Part shown: positions 17,381-27,246 of the stretch, one piece after another | Layout of the letters: every line of letters starts with the position of its first letter | Numbering within the stretch: position 1 is the first letter of the stretch | Assembly (NCBI GenBank): GCA_017396365.1 | Contig: JAFQMD010000026.1 | Coordinates: forward strand, 62,001-126,000 | DNA: 64,000 nucleotides | Direction: 5' to 3' | Source: Clostridia bacterium | Lineage (GTDB): Bacteria; Bacillota; Clostridia; Christensenellales; Borkfalkiaceae | Notes under the pieces: generated by a model | What the model saw: the letters and a program-made list of their open reading frames with translations, nothing else | Databases searched by the model: none | Told to the model about the DNA's origin: nothing | Program-made: the position numbers and the translations under genes

Positions 17381-19453
17381 ATGGCTGATAGATTAAACTT
17401 AGACAAAATTGACGCGCACGTTAATATTGATTTTGAAAATCGCGTCGTTCGTTCGCTTAAATATAGAGGCGTTGAACTTTGCGCGAGAGAAAGCGCCGTA
17501 TTTAGCGTAAGGCTTACAGATAAAACGGGCAAGACGGTTGATTACGATTCTACCAAGGCTACCGCCGTTAAGAAATTGAAATTTGACGGAGAGTACGAGC
17601 GTTATGAGTTTTGCGGTTTTTTAGAAGATTTTTCAGTTATCGTTTTAAAAAGGGATAACGAGCAAGGTTTTGACTTGCGTTTTGAAGTTAAAAACCGCAC
17701 GGAGAAAATTATAGAGCACGTTGAAGTTTTACCTATAATATTTAAGCCCTTTGAAAAAAACGGTGGAATCGGCAAGTTATTGTTTCCTTATAACGAAGGC
17801 GCGTTAGTAGAAGATAACGACCTTCGCTCCGTATCGCATCTTAAGTACGTAGAACCCGATTATCCTACGATAACTGCGTGCGGGCTTTTCCCAAATATGC
17901 TTTGTTCTCAATTCGTGGCGTATTTATTCGGCGAACACGGTCTTTACGTTGGAGCGCACGACGAAGTTCGTTCGCCAAAGGCTATTGATTATTTTGCCGT
18001 TGACGACGAAAAGAATATAAAACTTCAAATTAGGCTTTATTCAGGTAAAGGTTACGGCGAAGATTTTGCTATCGATTACGATATGGTATATCGCTTTTTC
18101 GACGGTGACTGGCACGACGGGGCGGATATATACAAAATTTGGCTTTATGAAAATTTACCAAACGGGCTTAAAAAGATTGCCGAAAACGCTAATTTACCCG
18201 AGTGGTACGGCGATTTTCCTATAATTTTAACGTATCCCGTAAGGGGTTATAACGATATGGACGAAATGACTCCTAACGAGTTGTTTCCATACGTAAACGC
18301 GTTGCCGTACGTTGATAAATTTGCAAAGGAAACGGGGGCTAAAATAATGGTGCTTTTAATGCACTGGGAAGGAACTGCGCCTTGGGCCCCGCCTTACGTT
18401 TTCCCACCTTACGGCGGTGAAGAAGAATTTGATAAACTTTTTGACGCGTTAAAAGAAAGGGGACACCTTCTCGGCGTTTACTGTTCGGGATTTTCTTTTA
18501 CCGAACAAAGTAACGTTTTACCGTCGTACGATTGTAAAGAAATTTTGAAGGACAAAGAGACTTTTAAGGCGTTTTGCGCAGGTCGTGACGGAAAGGTTGT
18601 AAAGAGTACGGTTTGTACGGGGCAACGAAGCGGTTACGATATTTGCGTTGCATCGGATAAAGGCAGGGAGATATTAGACCAAGCCTACGACCCACTCTTT
18701 GCAAAAAAACTCGACTATATTCGAGTTCTTGACCAAAACCACGGTGGAAGTCAGTTGTTCTGCTTTTCAAACGAACATAACCACGCGCCGTGCGTCGGGG
18801 CATGGATGACGGTCGAAATGCAAAAACTTTTGACGGAGTGGAATAAAAAGGCAGGTAAGACTTTACTCGGATGCGAGAGCGCGTCTGCAGAGCCGTTCTT
18901 GCCAAACTTACTTTTTTCAGACAACCGTTTTGAACTCGTTCATTTTATAGGTAAGGCAGTTCCTTTGTACGCTTATCTCTATCACGAATTTGTCCATAAC
19001 TTTATGGGTAACCAAGTAAGCGGACTTTTACTAAACGCAAGTTACCTTTACAGAATGGCGTATTCTTTCGTGGCGGGGGATATGCCGACTATCGTTTTAA
19101 ACCCAAAGGGATTTATTCAACAAAAATGGGGGCAGCGTGATTTTAGTGAAGTTCCCGTTGAAAAAGACGTTCTTGCTTTTATAAAAAATATGCGAGATTT
19201 TTATTTGGAAAACAAGCAATTTATGTGTTACGGAAATATGATTAAGCCACTTGCATACAAGACGAATAAGATCGTTTTCGACTGTGAGTACGGCAGAACG
19301 TATGAAGATTGTGAAGTTTTATCTACCGCATACGAGTTTGGCGGACAAAAAATACAAATTTTTGCAAACTATAATTTAATTGCTAAAACAGTAGAAATTT
19401 GTGGTAAAGAGATTGAAGTTCAACCACTTTCCATAGTAAAGATAAAAATTTAA
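17381..19453 (+). CDS. DUF6259-type putative glycoside hydrolase (second copy)
   Basis: The 690-residue product is a paralogue of the protein at 3994-6096. The same blocks occur in order: LLFPYNEGALVEDN, YVEPDYPT, LLMHWEGTAPWAPPY followed by PPYGGEEEF, IRVLDQNHGGSQLF, LLGCESASAEPFL and YHEFVHNFMGNQ. It is likely a cytoplasmic TIM-barrel hydrolase; there is no signal peptide. The ATG at 17381 is chosen over an upstream TTG because ACGGAG lies 7-8 nt before it. It is the first gene of the operon facing the GntR/LacI-type regulator, so it is presumably induced by the same glycan as the transporter and fucosidase downstream. Its chemical activity has not, to my knowledge, been established. Confidence 0.78.
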   Translation: MADRLNLDKIDAHVNIDFENRVVRSLKYRGVELCARESAVFSVRLTDKTGKTVDYDSTKATAVKKLKFDGEYERYEFCGFLEDFSVIVLKRDNEQGFDLRFEVKNRTEKIIEHVEVLPIIFKPFEKNGGIGKLLFPYNEGALVEDNDLRSVSHLKYVEPDYPTITACGLFPNMLCSQFVAYLFGEHGLYVGAHDEVRSPKAIDYFAVDDEKNIKLQIRLYSGKGYGEDFAIDYDMVYRFFDGDWHDGADIYKIWLYENLPNGLKKIAENANLPEWYGDFPIILTYPVRGYNDMDEMTPNELFPYVNALPYVDKFAKETGAKIMVLLMHWEGTAPWAPPYVFPPYGGEEEFDKLFDALKERGHLLGVYCSGFSFTEQSNVLPSYDCKEILKDKETFKAFCAGRDGKVVKSTVCTGQRSGYDICVASDKGREILDQAYDPLFAKKLDYIRVLDQNHGGSQLFCFSNEHNHAPCVGAWMTVEMQKLLTEWNKKAGKTLLGCESASAEPFLPNLLFSDNRFELVHFIGKAVPLYAYLYHEFVHNFMGNQVSGLLLNASYLYRMAYSFVAGDMPTIVLNPKGFIQQKWGQRDFSEVPVEKDVLAFIKNMRDFYLENKQFMCYGNMIKPLAYKTNKIVFDCEYGRTYEDCEVLSTAYEFGGQKIQIFANYNLIAKTVEICGKEIEVQPLSIVKIKI

Positions 19454-19471
19454 AGACTAAGGAATAGATTT

Positions 19472-20761
19472 ATGGCTAAAGTTATAACCGTTTCAATTTT
19501 GGGAGTTGGCGCTCGCGGAGGCGAAGCTTACGGAAGATACATACATGCGTCTAAAGACAGGTTTAAAATTACCGCGCTTTGCGACGTGAACGAATATCGT
19601 CTTGAAAAATACGGCAAAATATTTGAAGTCGATAAAGAGAATAGATTTTTAAACGAAGAAGAGTTTTTTAAAGAGAAGAGAAGCGACGTGTTGCTTTTGG
19701 CTACGATGGATCAAATGCACGTTCGTCAAGCGGTAAAAGCCATTGACCTTGGCTATGACCTTTTGTTAGAAAAACCAATTTCCGACGATGCCGAACAGTT
19801 AAAGATGCTCGTTGAAAAAGCAAAGGCAAATAACAGAATGGTAATGGTTTGCCACGTTCTTCGCTATACGACTATGATTAGAAAAATCAAGAGTTTGTTA
19901 GATAGTGGAGCGATAGGTAAACTCGTTTCTATGGACCAAACCGAAAACGTATGTTTTTGGCATCAAGCGCACTCCTTCGTTCGCGGTAACTGGCGCAATA
20001 GACAGGAAACTACGCCTATGATAATGCAAAAATGTTGTCACGATTTAGACCTTATTCAGTATTTTATCGGCGCGAGATGTAAGTCGGTTGCGTCAATGGG
20101 GTCGCTAGCATTTTTTAAGCCTGAAAACAAACCCGAAGGCTCGGCTGATAGATGTATTGATTGCAAATATAAAAACGAGTGTAAATACAGCGCTTATACC
20201 ATTTATTTGACCGACTGGATAAACGGTGGAAAGCAGGAGACTTTCCCGTATAATTTGATTACCGACGTTTTGCCACTTACGGAAGAAGCGATAATCGACT
20301 CTCTCAAAAATAGCAAATACGGCAGATGCGCGTTTGCGTGCGACAACGACGTAGTTGACAATCAAACGACTATTATGCAGTTTGAAAACGGCGTTACGGC
20401 AACCTTAAAAATGGAAGGTTTTACTGCAAGGGGCGGAAGAGATTTTAGATTTTTCGGAACTGAGGGCGAACTTGAACTCTATGAAATCGAAGATAAAATT
20501 ATTCTCCGTAGGTTTATGGAAGAGCCCGTCGTTTGGAAGATTAGCGAACTCGTTGACGAACTCGGCGGTCAAGGCGCAGGCGGACACGGCGGTGGAGATT
20601 ACCGCATGATAGATAGCCTGTACAATATTTATTACGGCGATAAGTTTAGCGCGGATTCTTCAATAGAAAATTCGGTAGAGAGCCACTACATAGCGCTCGG
20701 AGCGGAAAAATCAAGATTAAACGGTGGAAAACTTGTATTTTTGACTGATTACAGAGATTAA
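19472..20761 (+). CDS. Gfo/Idh/MocA-family oxidoreductase
   Basis: This 429-residue protein has an N-terminal Rossmann fold (ITVSILGVGARGGEAYGRYI, then ITALCDVNEYRLEKYG), the family motif DLLLEKPISDD near residue 96, and a C-terminal alpha/beta domain. Members oxidise, reduce or, in some cases (GH109-like), hydrolyse sugars through an NAD(P)-dependent mechanism. A CIDCKYKNECKYSAY cysteine cluster near residue 228, also seen in other family members, might bind metal. AAGGA precedes the ATG, and it lies 18 nt after the DUF6259 gene. Probably it modifies a sugar released by that enzyme. The substrate is unknown. Confidence 0.88.
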   Translation: MAKVITVSILGVGARGGEAYGRYIHASKDRFKITALCDVNEYRLEKYGKIFEVDKENRFLNEEEFFKEKRSDVLLLATMDQMHVRQAVKAIDLGYDLLLEKPISDDAEQLKMLVEKAKANNRMVMVCHVLRYTTMIRKIKSLLDSGAIGKLVSMDQTENVCFWHQAHSFVRGNWRNRQETTPMIMQKCCHDLDLIQYFIGARCKSVASMGSLAFFKPENKPEGSADRCIDCKYKNECKYSAYTIYLTDWINGGKQETFPYNLITDVLPLTEEAIIDSLKNSKYGRCAFACDNDVVDNQTTIMQFENGVTATLKMEGFTARGGRDFRFFGTEGELELYEIEDKIILRRFMEEPVVWKISELVDELGGQGAGGHGGGDYRMIDSLYNIYYGDKFSADSSIENSVESHYIALGAEKSRLNGGKLVFLTDYRD

Positions 20762-20773
20762 AAGGGGAAAAAG

Positions 20774-23179
20774 ATGTCATATAAAAGACTTTTAGCGTGT
20801 TTATCACTCATAATTTGTCTTTGCGGTTGCTTACTTGGGGCAGGCGCAGTCGCTTTTGCCGAAGAGCCGACTTTTACAAAGGTGATAAATACTAAAGTTG
20901 AAAAATTCAATAACGAACTTGACGGCTTGCTTAGACTTGATAGGGGCACGGGTATTATAATTCACCTTTCAAATACCGATTATATGGACGGTTACGACGG
21001 TTGGAAAGAAGGTCAATGGAATTGGAAAAACGCCGAAGAACCGCAATATGCAAATCCTACTTCGGTCGATTTTACTAAAGAAAATTACTGCAATTTTATT
21101 TTCGATAAGAATTTAGAAGAATATAACTTTGAAGAGTATATCTTTTTCGACGGCGTATCGCTCAAAGAATTTAAAGTTCAGAACCCCTATAAGATAGTAG
21201 GAAACAAAAGGGCGCGCCCAAATACTTTTTGCATAGATTTTGCAGATACTAACCACGTGTTAAATAGCGTTAACATGATTGAAATTAGAGAAGGTTGTCA
21301 ACTTCCTACTCTTTCTTACGCTTGCCGTAATTTACAAGAGAAGTCTTGTATTGTAATTGAAGAAACTATAAAGTTCGTTAAGGATTCTAGCGGAAACTGG
21401 GTAGAGTATTTTGAAGGTTATAAAGAGGGCGTTGAATATCAAGGCACGGAAAAAACTTTCAATCTTATTCTTGACGATACCTATAAAGGTCATACTGCGG
21501 TCGTAGCAGACGCATATACGGACTTCTTTATGAAATATCAAATACAAGGCGAATATTTAACCCATAGAGCGCTCGTTACGGCAAGTAACACGGCTAAGGG
21601 AAATTTAATAGTTTTAAGCCTTGTAAACCCTATAGACTCAGCCGAGTTTAACAAAATAAGGTTAAAAGTTTACGTAAACCACGAAGTTGTTTTAAACACG
21701 TACAATGCAAACGACGTTACGGCTACAAGCAAGGGCGAAGTTTTAGAAACGATTACGGTTGCCGGCGGTCAGTTTTCTTATATAAACCTTTCCAGCGTAC
21801 TTTATAAAAATGCGGACGGCAGAGTCGATACTATAATTTTTGAATGCGCTGAAGATTTTGTCGTTGAAAAAGACAATGGAAACGGCAACGTTATAAGAGA
21901 TACTTTTTTCTTTATAACTTTAGGCGTTGCAAATGAAGATGAAGTTACTTCAGAATCTTTCAAAATCAATCAAGATAACCAAAATTACTCAATTTCGCTT
22001 ACGTTTAATAAAGACGGCGACGTTTTAAGCCAAGACTTAGATTTAGACAAAGTCTTATTAAACGGAGTTAAATTTAGCGAGATAAAAACTGTGTGTCAGG
22101 GCGCAAGTTGTTCATGGCAACCGCTTAAAACACTTTTTAAAATAGTTTTAAGCGTTCCAAAAACTTACGACGGTAACGGAAAAATTATAAACGCCGACAA
22201 AGATTACGCAGGCAATAGTTTGACCGTGTTAAAGGGTCTTACTTTCCCTAACGGCGACGTTTTACAAAAAGATTATTCTTGCCACGCTTACGCCAACGAG
22301 ATTATCGTTGATAGTCAACTTACAAGTTCTTACGGTGAGATAAACGCTCAATCGGTTTATTACGAATACGTAAAAGACAGTCAAAATATACACTTTGCAA
22401 TTTCTTTTAACAAAAACGTAACGTCGATGCCGTATTATCACGCAAGCCAAATTGAAAGGTGGCGTTCGACAGAGCCTACGCTAAAAAAGTACGGCTTATA
22501 CGACGAAGGAACTTCTAAAATATACGTTGACGGCGGATTTAAGAGTTCTCTTTTAAATTCGATAGTTATTAACGGAAAAACGATAGGCGAGTGGCACGCA
22601 AGCGACAAAACGGCGCTTACAAACGTTCAAGTCCACTACGGTAACTCAGGACTTGCTAATTTAGACGTATTTATCGAAAAGGTTAGTCCAAACACCTATG
22701 ACGCGATAGATTTGCTTTTAAAGAGCGGAAACGGAATTACTATAGAGATAAAGTCTGGGTTTAAGTTTATGACGAACGTAGAAACAAAGCAAGATAAAAC
22801 TTTCGTTTTGACGGGTGGAAAATTTATTCAGCATATAGAAAATTCGCAAATTGCCGTTTATTTTGACGGAGAAAAGATTGAAAACGGCGCTACGGTAACT
22901 GTAAACGCTCCGGTTGGAAAGGGTAGCGTTTGGGTTGAAGGCGTAGGGGACTATCAAATTTCCGAAAGTGAAAAAGACGGTAAAAAAGTATTTACTATAA
23001 CTTACGGCGAAGATAAGACGTTTACCTTTACCGTCGTTGAAGATTACGACTTAGGCTCTAATAACGGCGCGTGGTTGTGGGCTTTACTTGCAATTATTCC
23101 CGCGCTTTTGGTGGTTACCGTCGGTGTTGTATTGATTTTAAAAAAGAAAAAGGCAAAAGGAGAGACTGATGAAAAATAA
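20774..23179 (+). CDS. Secreted, C-terminally membrane-anchored protein of unknown function
   Basis: The 801-residue product has an N-terminal signal peptide (cleavage probably near AVAFAEE). It ends with a transmembrane helix at about residues 763-787 (WLWALLAIIPALLVVTVGVV) and a Lys-rich cytoplasmic tail. The large extracellular part is beta-rich. Sequences such as INGKTIGEW and NGITIEIKSGFKFM resemble a module repeated in the two giant surface proteins downstream (FNGESARSL and FIITIKSGFRLI). No catalytic motif was recognised. The neighbourhood (transporter, glycosidases) suggests a glycan-binding surface protein. The stop overlaps the next gene's start by 11 nt. Confidence 0.8.
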   Translation: MSYKRLLACLSLIICLCGCLLGAGAVAFAEEPTFTKVINTKVEKFNNELDGLLRLDRGTGIIIHLSNTDYMDGYDGWKEGQWNWKNAEEPQYANPTSVDFTKENYCNFIFDKNLEEYNFEEYIFFDGVSLKEFKVQNPYKIVGNKRARPNTFCIDFADTNHVLNSVNMIEIREGCQLPTLSYACRNLQEKSCIVIEETIKFVKDSSGNWVEYFEGYKEGVEYQGTEKTFNLILDDTYKGHTAVVADAYTDFFMKYQIQGEYLTHRALVTASNTAKGNLIVLSLVNPIDSAEFNKIRLKVYVNHEVVLNTYNANDVTATSKGEVLETITVAGGQFSYINLSSVLYKNADGRVDTIIFECAEDFVVEKDNGNGNVIRDTFFFITLGVANEDEVTSESFKINQDNQNYSISLTFNKDGDVLSQDLDLDKVLLNGVKFSEIKTVCQGASCSWQPLKTLFKIVLSVPKTYDGNGKIINADKDYAGNSLTVLKGLTFPNGDVLQKDYSCHAYANEIIVDSQLTSSYGEINAQSVYYEYVKDSQNIHFAISFNKNVTSMPYYHASQIERWRSTEPTLKKYGLYDEGTSKIYVDGGFKSSLLNSIVINGKTIGEWHASDKTALTNVQVHYGNSGLANLDVFIEKVSPNTYDAIDLLLKSGNGITIEIKSGFKFMTNVETKQDKTFVLTGGKFIQHIENSQIAVYFDGEKIENGATVTVNAPVGKGSVWVEGVGDYQISESEKDGKKVFTITYGEDKTFTFTVVEDYDLGSNNGAWLWALLAIIPALLVVTVGVVLILKKKKAKGETDEK

Positions 23180-25631
23180 GGTTTTTAGCAAAGTTTTGAT
23201 ATCTTTCCTTTTGGCTTTAACGATGTTTTTGTGCGCGAGTTGTTCGCCGTCCGCTTCAGGCTTTAATTATCAAAAGCAAAGTGACGAACTTATGTATTTT
23301 AAAAGTTCTGACGAAGACTTAGATTTCTTTTTAAACGATTATTTTAAAAGGCACTCGGGCGTTATAGAAAACGGGCTTGACCAAAAGGTAAACAGCGTAA
23401 CTGCCGGCGTAAGCGCAGTTCAGTTCTTTTGGCAAGAGTGGAACTCTATGTCTTATTACTGGCACAACAGCCGTGACGGTTACGATACGGACAGAATAGA
23501 AGGCATAAGGAAAATTCTTTCTAATATTCCCGTTGACGATTACGGTTACGTATGGCAAGAAACCGACGCTGTTAGAACTAACGATTCAACTGTAAATACG
23601 GGCGAGCACCGTATGGGTTGGCCGTTCCCAACTTCTTTTAACGTTTCGGGTAGTACGAGTTGGGATTTTAACGCAAGTTCGGCTGAAAAACCTTGGACGG
23701 TTGAAATCGTTAAAAATAGCCTTGCGCAAAACGACGAAAACGCTCGGATTTTAAACAATTTGTTTTTGACTAACGTAAACGACGTTGAAAGCGTTGTTTT
23801 CTGTTCTCCTGTAGCGCCTACGATTGCGTATTATTCTCCGCTTTTGGAAATAGACCTTCGCATGTATTCGTCGGATTGTCAAAACATAGACGATATTATC
23901 GTTCATTATCAAACGACGAAAACGGGCAATTCAACGTGGAAACAAGTGTCCGTTAAGGAAAAAGCGTTTATCAATTACGAGTTTACCCCTGCATACGAGC
24001 ATTTGATTTTCTTACCTATGTATGCCGAAGAAGACTGGGGCGCAACCGTTGATTGTAAAACCTACGTAACTAAACTCAAAGTCGAAATTAAAGCAAAAGA
24101 AGGAATTGAAATTAGCGGTAGATTCGGGCTAAATTACGTTCGTTCTACTTTTGATACAAGACACTCTAACAACAATTCGATTTTTATTTCTTCTCTTAGA
24201 AACGACTTTGATTACACGGGCGATTTAGAGTATTTAAAAGAAAATATTACAAAAGCAAGAAAAGCCATAAATTTCTATATGCAAATGTACGACGAAGACA
24301 GGCATTTAAACGACCAGTCCTATCTCGTTGGACACGATTCCGACAAAACGGGCGACGATAAGTCGAAAAGAGTTGCAAAATCACTTGCAAACGGTTACTG
24401 GGATATATCGTATATGACTAAATACGACTTCCAGTCGAATATGTATTTTTACAAAGCGCTTAAGGACTTAGCGTATCTTGAAACTATACTTACCGTAAAA
24501 GGTATAAGCGTAGATAAATCTTTGGCAACGGTAAAGACGGCGGATAGAAATTACGTCTATGGCGAGAGTGAATATACGCATACGAGTCAGACTTTGACGA
24601 GCATTGCAAACGCAGTTTTAGCCGAACTTAGAAAGTCGATTAACGACTCGGATAAAACTGGCTTTTGGAATGAAAAAACGGGTAGATTCGTTGGTGGGTA
24701 TAGCCAATCAGAGCAAAAATGGTACGACTATGGATACGTGATGTGGAACTTAGAATCTATTTATTACGGAGTTGCAACCGACGAGCAAGCCAAGTCTATT
24801 ATGGAGTGGATTAACGGCGACAGAGTAGTTGACCAAGATAAATACGGCTCGCAAGGAAAGGATATTTACTATTATGAGTTTGCTCCGAGAGTAAACACTT
24901 ACAGTAGCGAAGAACAAAACGACGGCTCAATCTTTAACGGTTCGTACGAAAACCCGTCTTGTATTTACGGAGAAACGCAAGTTCAAAACGGCGGAGCGAT
25001 TATGTACGTTTCTTTCTTTGATCTCGTTTCAAGGGTAAGAACGCTCGGCGCGGACAATGCGTTTGAAAGACTTGAAGAAATTAAAGACTGGTACGGCAAA
25101 ATATACGAATATTACAAAAATAGCGATAACTATAACAAAAATCCCGATAGGTTTTACTGGGATTATTACGAAAATAGTCAGTGGAAAGGTAAATACGTTC
25201 CACTTCAAAACGGTGTAAAAGGTACAAAAGAGAGAAGTATAGGCCCTAACGGAGTTTTGGGTATTGACGGCGAGTTTTTGGAATCGTTTTTAATGATTTC
25301 GGCAATACCGTACGGCTTTTTCGGTTTAAGCGCGTCGGGTGGTAATACTTTAATAGTAAACCCAAGTGTTCCAAAAGGCTTAAAATACTGGGGTATGGAA
25401 AACCTTTCGTTTAACGGCGTAAAATACGATTTAACCGTGTTTAAAAACTCTGCGAGAATAGACTCGGTTAGGGGTAACAGTAATGGCTTAAAGGTTAAAA
25501 TAAGCCTTTCGGCGAAAGGAAATAATCCAAAGGTTTTTGTAAACGGTAAAGAATATAGCGATTTCGTTTTAGAAAACGGAAAAGTTATAGTAAGCGTACC
25601 GCTTAAATCTGTGGTTGTTGAAGTAAAATAA
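23169..25631 (+). CDS. Lipoprotein with unassigned six-hairpin-glycosidase-like domain
   Basis: This 820-residue protein has a lipobox (MFLCASC, Cys about 25), so it is anchored outside the cell. The main domain reads like an (alpha/alpha) glycosidase. Recurrent helical segments carry conserved acidic/aromatic motifs: DDYGYVW, LNYVRSTFDTRHSNNNS, YLVGHDSD, GYWDISYMTKYDFQSNMYF, DYGYVMWNLESIYYG and YYEFAPR. The C-terminal beta domain (YWGMENLSFNGVKYDLTVF) resembles those of GH78/GH94-type enzymes. I cannot place it in a named GH family. The C-terminal third of the 2185-residue protein of this operon is clearly homologous. An overlapping start (ATGA type) and AAAGGAGA indicate translational coupling to the upstream gene. 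Confidence 0.8.
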   Translation: MKNKVFSKVLISFLLALTMFLCASCSPSASGFNYQKQSDELMYFKSSDEDLDFFLNDYFKRHSGVIENGLDQKVNSVTAGVSAVQFFWQEWNSMSYYWHNSRDGYDTDRIEGIRKILSNIPVDDYGYVWQETDAVRTNDSTVNTGEHRMGWPFPTSFNVSGSTSWDFNASSAEKPWTVEIVKNSLAQNDENARILNNLFLTNVNDVESVVFCSPVAPTIAYYSPLLEIDLRMYSSDCQNIDDIIVHYQTTKTGNSTWKQVSVKEKAFINYEFTPAYEHLIFLPMYAEEDWGATVDCKTYVTKLKVEIKAKEGIEISGRFGLNYVRSTFDTRHSNNNSIFISSLRNDFDYTGDLEYLKENITKARKAINFYMQMYDEDRHLNDQSYLVGHDSDKTGDDKSKRVAKSLANGYWDISYMTKYDFQSNMYFYKALKDLAYLETILTVKGISVDKSLATVKTADRNYVYGESEYTHTSQTLTSIANAVLAELRKSINDSDKTGFWNEKTGRFVGGYSQSEQKWYDYGYVMWNLESIYYGVATDEQAKSIMEWINGDRVVDQDKYGSQGKDIYYYEFAPRVNTYSSEEQNDGSIFNGSYENPSCIYGETQVQNGGAIMYVSFFDLVSRVRTLGADNAFERLEEIKDWYGKIYEYYKNSDNYNKNPDRFYWDYYENSQWKGKYVPLQNGVKGTKERSIGPNGVLGIDGEFLESFLMISAIPYGFFGLSASGGNTLIVNPSVPKGLKYWGMENLSFNGVKYDLTVFKNSARIDSVRGNSNGLKVKISLSAKGNNPKVFVNGKEYSDFVLENGKVIVSVPLKSVVVEVK

Positions 25632-25645
25632 TGCGGATATCCGCA
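25632..25645. promoter_or_regulatory. Perfect 14-bp palindrome between lipoprotein and binding-protein genes
   Basis: TGCGGATATCCGCA lies immediately after the stop at 25631 and before the ribosome site of the sugar-binding protein gene. It may act as an mRNA processing or 3'-protective hairpin that lets the binding protein be expressed more than its neighbours. It lacks a T tract, so it is not a terminator. Confidence 0.45.
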
Positions 25646-25660
25646 AAAGGATAAGGAAAG

Positions 25661-27238
25661 ATGAAAAATTTAAAAAAAGTTACTTTATTTATCTTGTGTA
25701 TGATAATGACCGTAACCGCTGTTTTGTCGTTTTCTTCTTGTAAAAAAGCAGAGAAATACGAAATAGTCGTTGCTTGTCAATCTGAAGACGCTGAAAAAAG
25801 CGTTTTAACCCTTTTGAAAGCAGAATACGAGAAGAAAAATCCAGAAGTTCAAATTACCATTAAAAGTTTTACGGGTAAAGACTTTGAAAACTATATGCTC
25901 GGTATTGCTCAAAACAGAAAGGGCTCACCGCATATTATTTGGACGTCGGACTCGTATCACGTTAGATGGGATAAATATTTTGTAGATTTAAGACCTTACT
26001 ATGAAGCGAGTGAAGAGACTTATTACGACAATTACTATACTTCAATGCTTCATACCGCTGCAACTAACGGAGAATTTAAGCCTACCAAAAATTACAAAGG
26101 AACTTGGAACGGCGAATTAGACACGGCAGACGGACACGAACAGTACGGCAGTCAGTCTGAATTTGGTATTTACTATGCTCCAAGAGACTATAATAAGCCT
26201 GCCGTTATATGTAACTTAGCCCTTTTCGATATGCTTGATAAGCAATACGCAAAGTATTTCGGCGCGCCCGAAAAGACCACGACTCAAAGACTTAATGAAA
26301 TCGTTGCGGGAACGGATTGGGATGATATAGACGATTTGTTTACGTTTGCAAAAATAGTTGCCGAAAGAATAAACGCTATCGTTGATAAAGCGACGGAAAA
26401 GATTGAAAACGGCGATTTTACAAGTGATGACGTTGACGCAGAGTCTTTTTGGAAAGTTAAAACGGCGCTCGACTTAAAACTTAGTTGGGAACCGTCGTAT
26501 ATGACCATTTTAACCGCTCTCGGCGTAGATAACGTAGTAAAATCCGACGGCTCTTTAAACGTTCAAGAAAATCAAGCGATTTTACAGTCTTTGCACGATA
26601 AACTCTACGCTGTAAATAGACTTTGCTATTCTGACGTTGACGACACTAATTTCGGTTCGGGTTACACTATGATGAAAGTGGTTTCAAGACCTGTAATTAT
26701 GGCGTATGCTGAAAAGTTTGAAAGTCTTTACGCAGAATACGATTCGACTTTACAAACGATAAAAATTCCTACGAGAGCAATTGCCGCAGGTAACTCGGGT
26801 TATGCAATCAACAACTATTACGCAAATCAAAAGGCAAAATCAAAGTTTGGTCAAAAAGGATACTTAGACCTTTGTTGGGATTTTATAAAGTTCATTATCA
26901 CTAAAGACGGACAAGAAGTCGCAGGCGCGTCGGGAAGTAATATCCCCGTACTTAAATCTCTTTACGACAAAAATTCTAACGGTGGGAAAGAGCCTGCATG
27001 GAGACAAGTTGCCTCTATGCAAGGAATGAATCACAACGCTTGGGTAGAAGGCGAAGAACTCAAACAAGACTGGTTTAACATTTACGAAGCAACTCTCCGT
27101 GACGGTCTTAAATCTAAGTTTGAATCTTTCTTTAGAAGTTTCCAAAAACAAAACTATAACGAAGGAAGTTTAAGCGCGCTTATTTTAAATCTTGAAGACG
27201 CTTGGCCGTCTGATTACGAAGATTATCTTAAAAAATAG
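25661..27238 (+). CDS. Sugar ABC transporter substrate-binding lipoprotein (CUT1 type)
   Basis: This 525-residue extracellular binding protein (SBP family 1-like) has a lipobox, SFSSC (Cys about 27). The start of the mature domain is characteristic: YEIVVACQSEDAEKSVLTLLKAEYEKKNPEVQITI, then SPHIIWTSDSYHVRW. It captures a carbohydrate, probably an oligosaccharide, and hands it to the two permeases encoded directly downstream. Its length is above the usual 420-450 residues, which is common for binding proteins of larger glycans. AGGAAAG precedes the ATG. The ligand is unknown; the operon content (fucosidase, putative glycosidases) points to a host-type glycan fragment. Confidence 0.92.
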   Translation: MKNLKKVTLFILCMIMTVTAVLSFSSCKKAEKYEIVVACQSEDAEKSVLTLLKAEYEKKNPEVQITIKSFTGKDFENYMLGIAQNRKGSPHIIWTSDSYHVRWDKYFVDLRPYYEASEETYYDNYYTSMLHTAATNGEFKPTKNYKGTWNGELDTADGHEQYGSQSEFGIYYAPRDYNKPAVICNLALFDMLDKQYAKYFGAPEKTTTQRLNEIVAGTDWDDIDDLFTFAKIVAERINAIVDKATEKIENGDFTSDDVDAESFWKVKTALDLKLSWEPSYMTILTALGVDNVVKSDGSLNVQENQAILQSLHDKLYAVNRLCYSDVDDTNFGSGYTMMKVVSRPVIMAYAEKFESLYAEYDSTLQTIKIPTRAIAAGNSGYAINNYYANQKAKSKFGQKGYLDLCWDFIKFIITKDGQEVAGASGSNIPVLKSLYDKNSNGGKEPAWRQVASMQGMNHNAWVEGEELKQDWFNIYEATLRDGLKSKFESFFRSFQKQNYNEGSLSALILNLEDAWPSDYEDYLKK

Positions 27239-27246
27239 GATTACTT

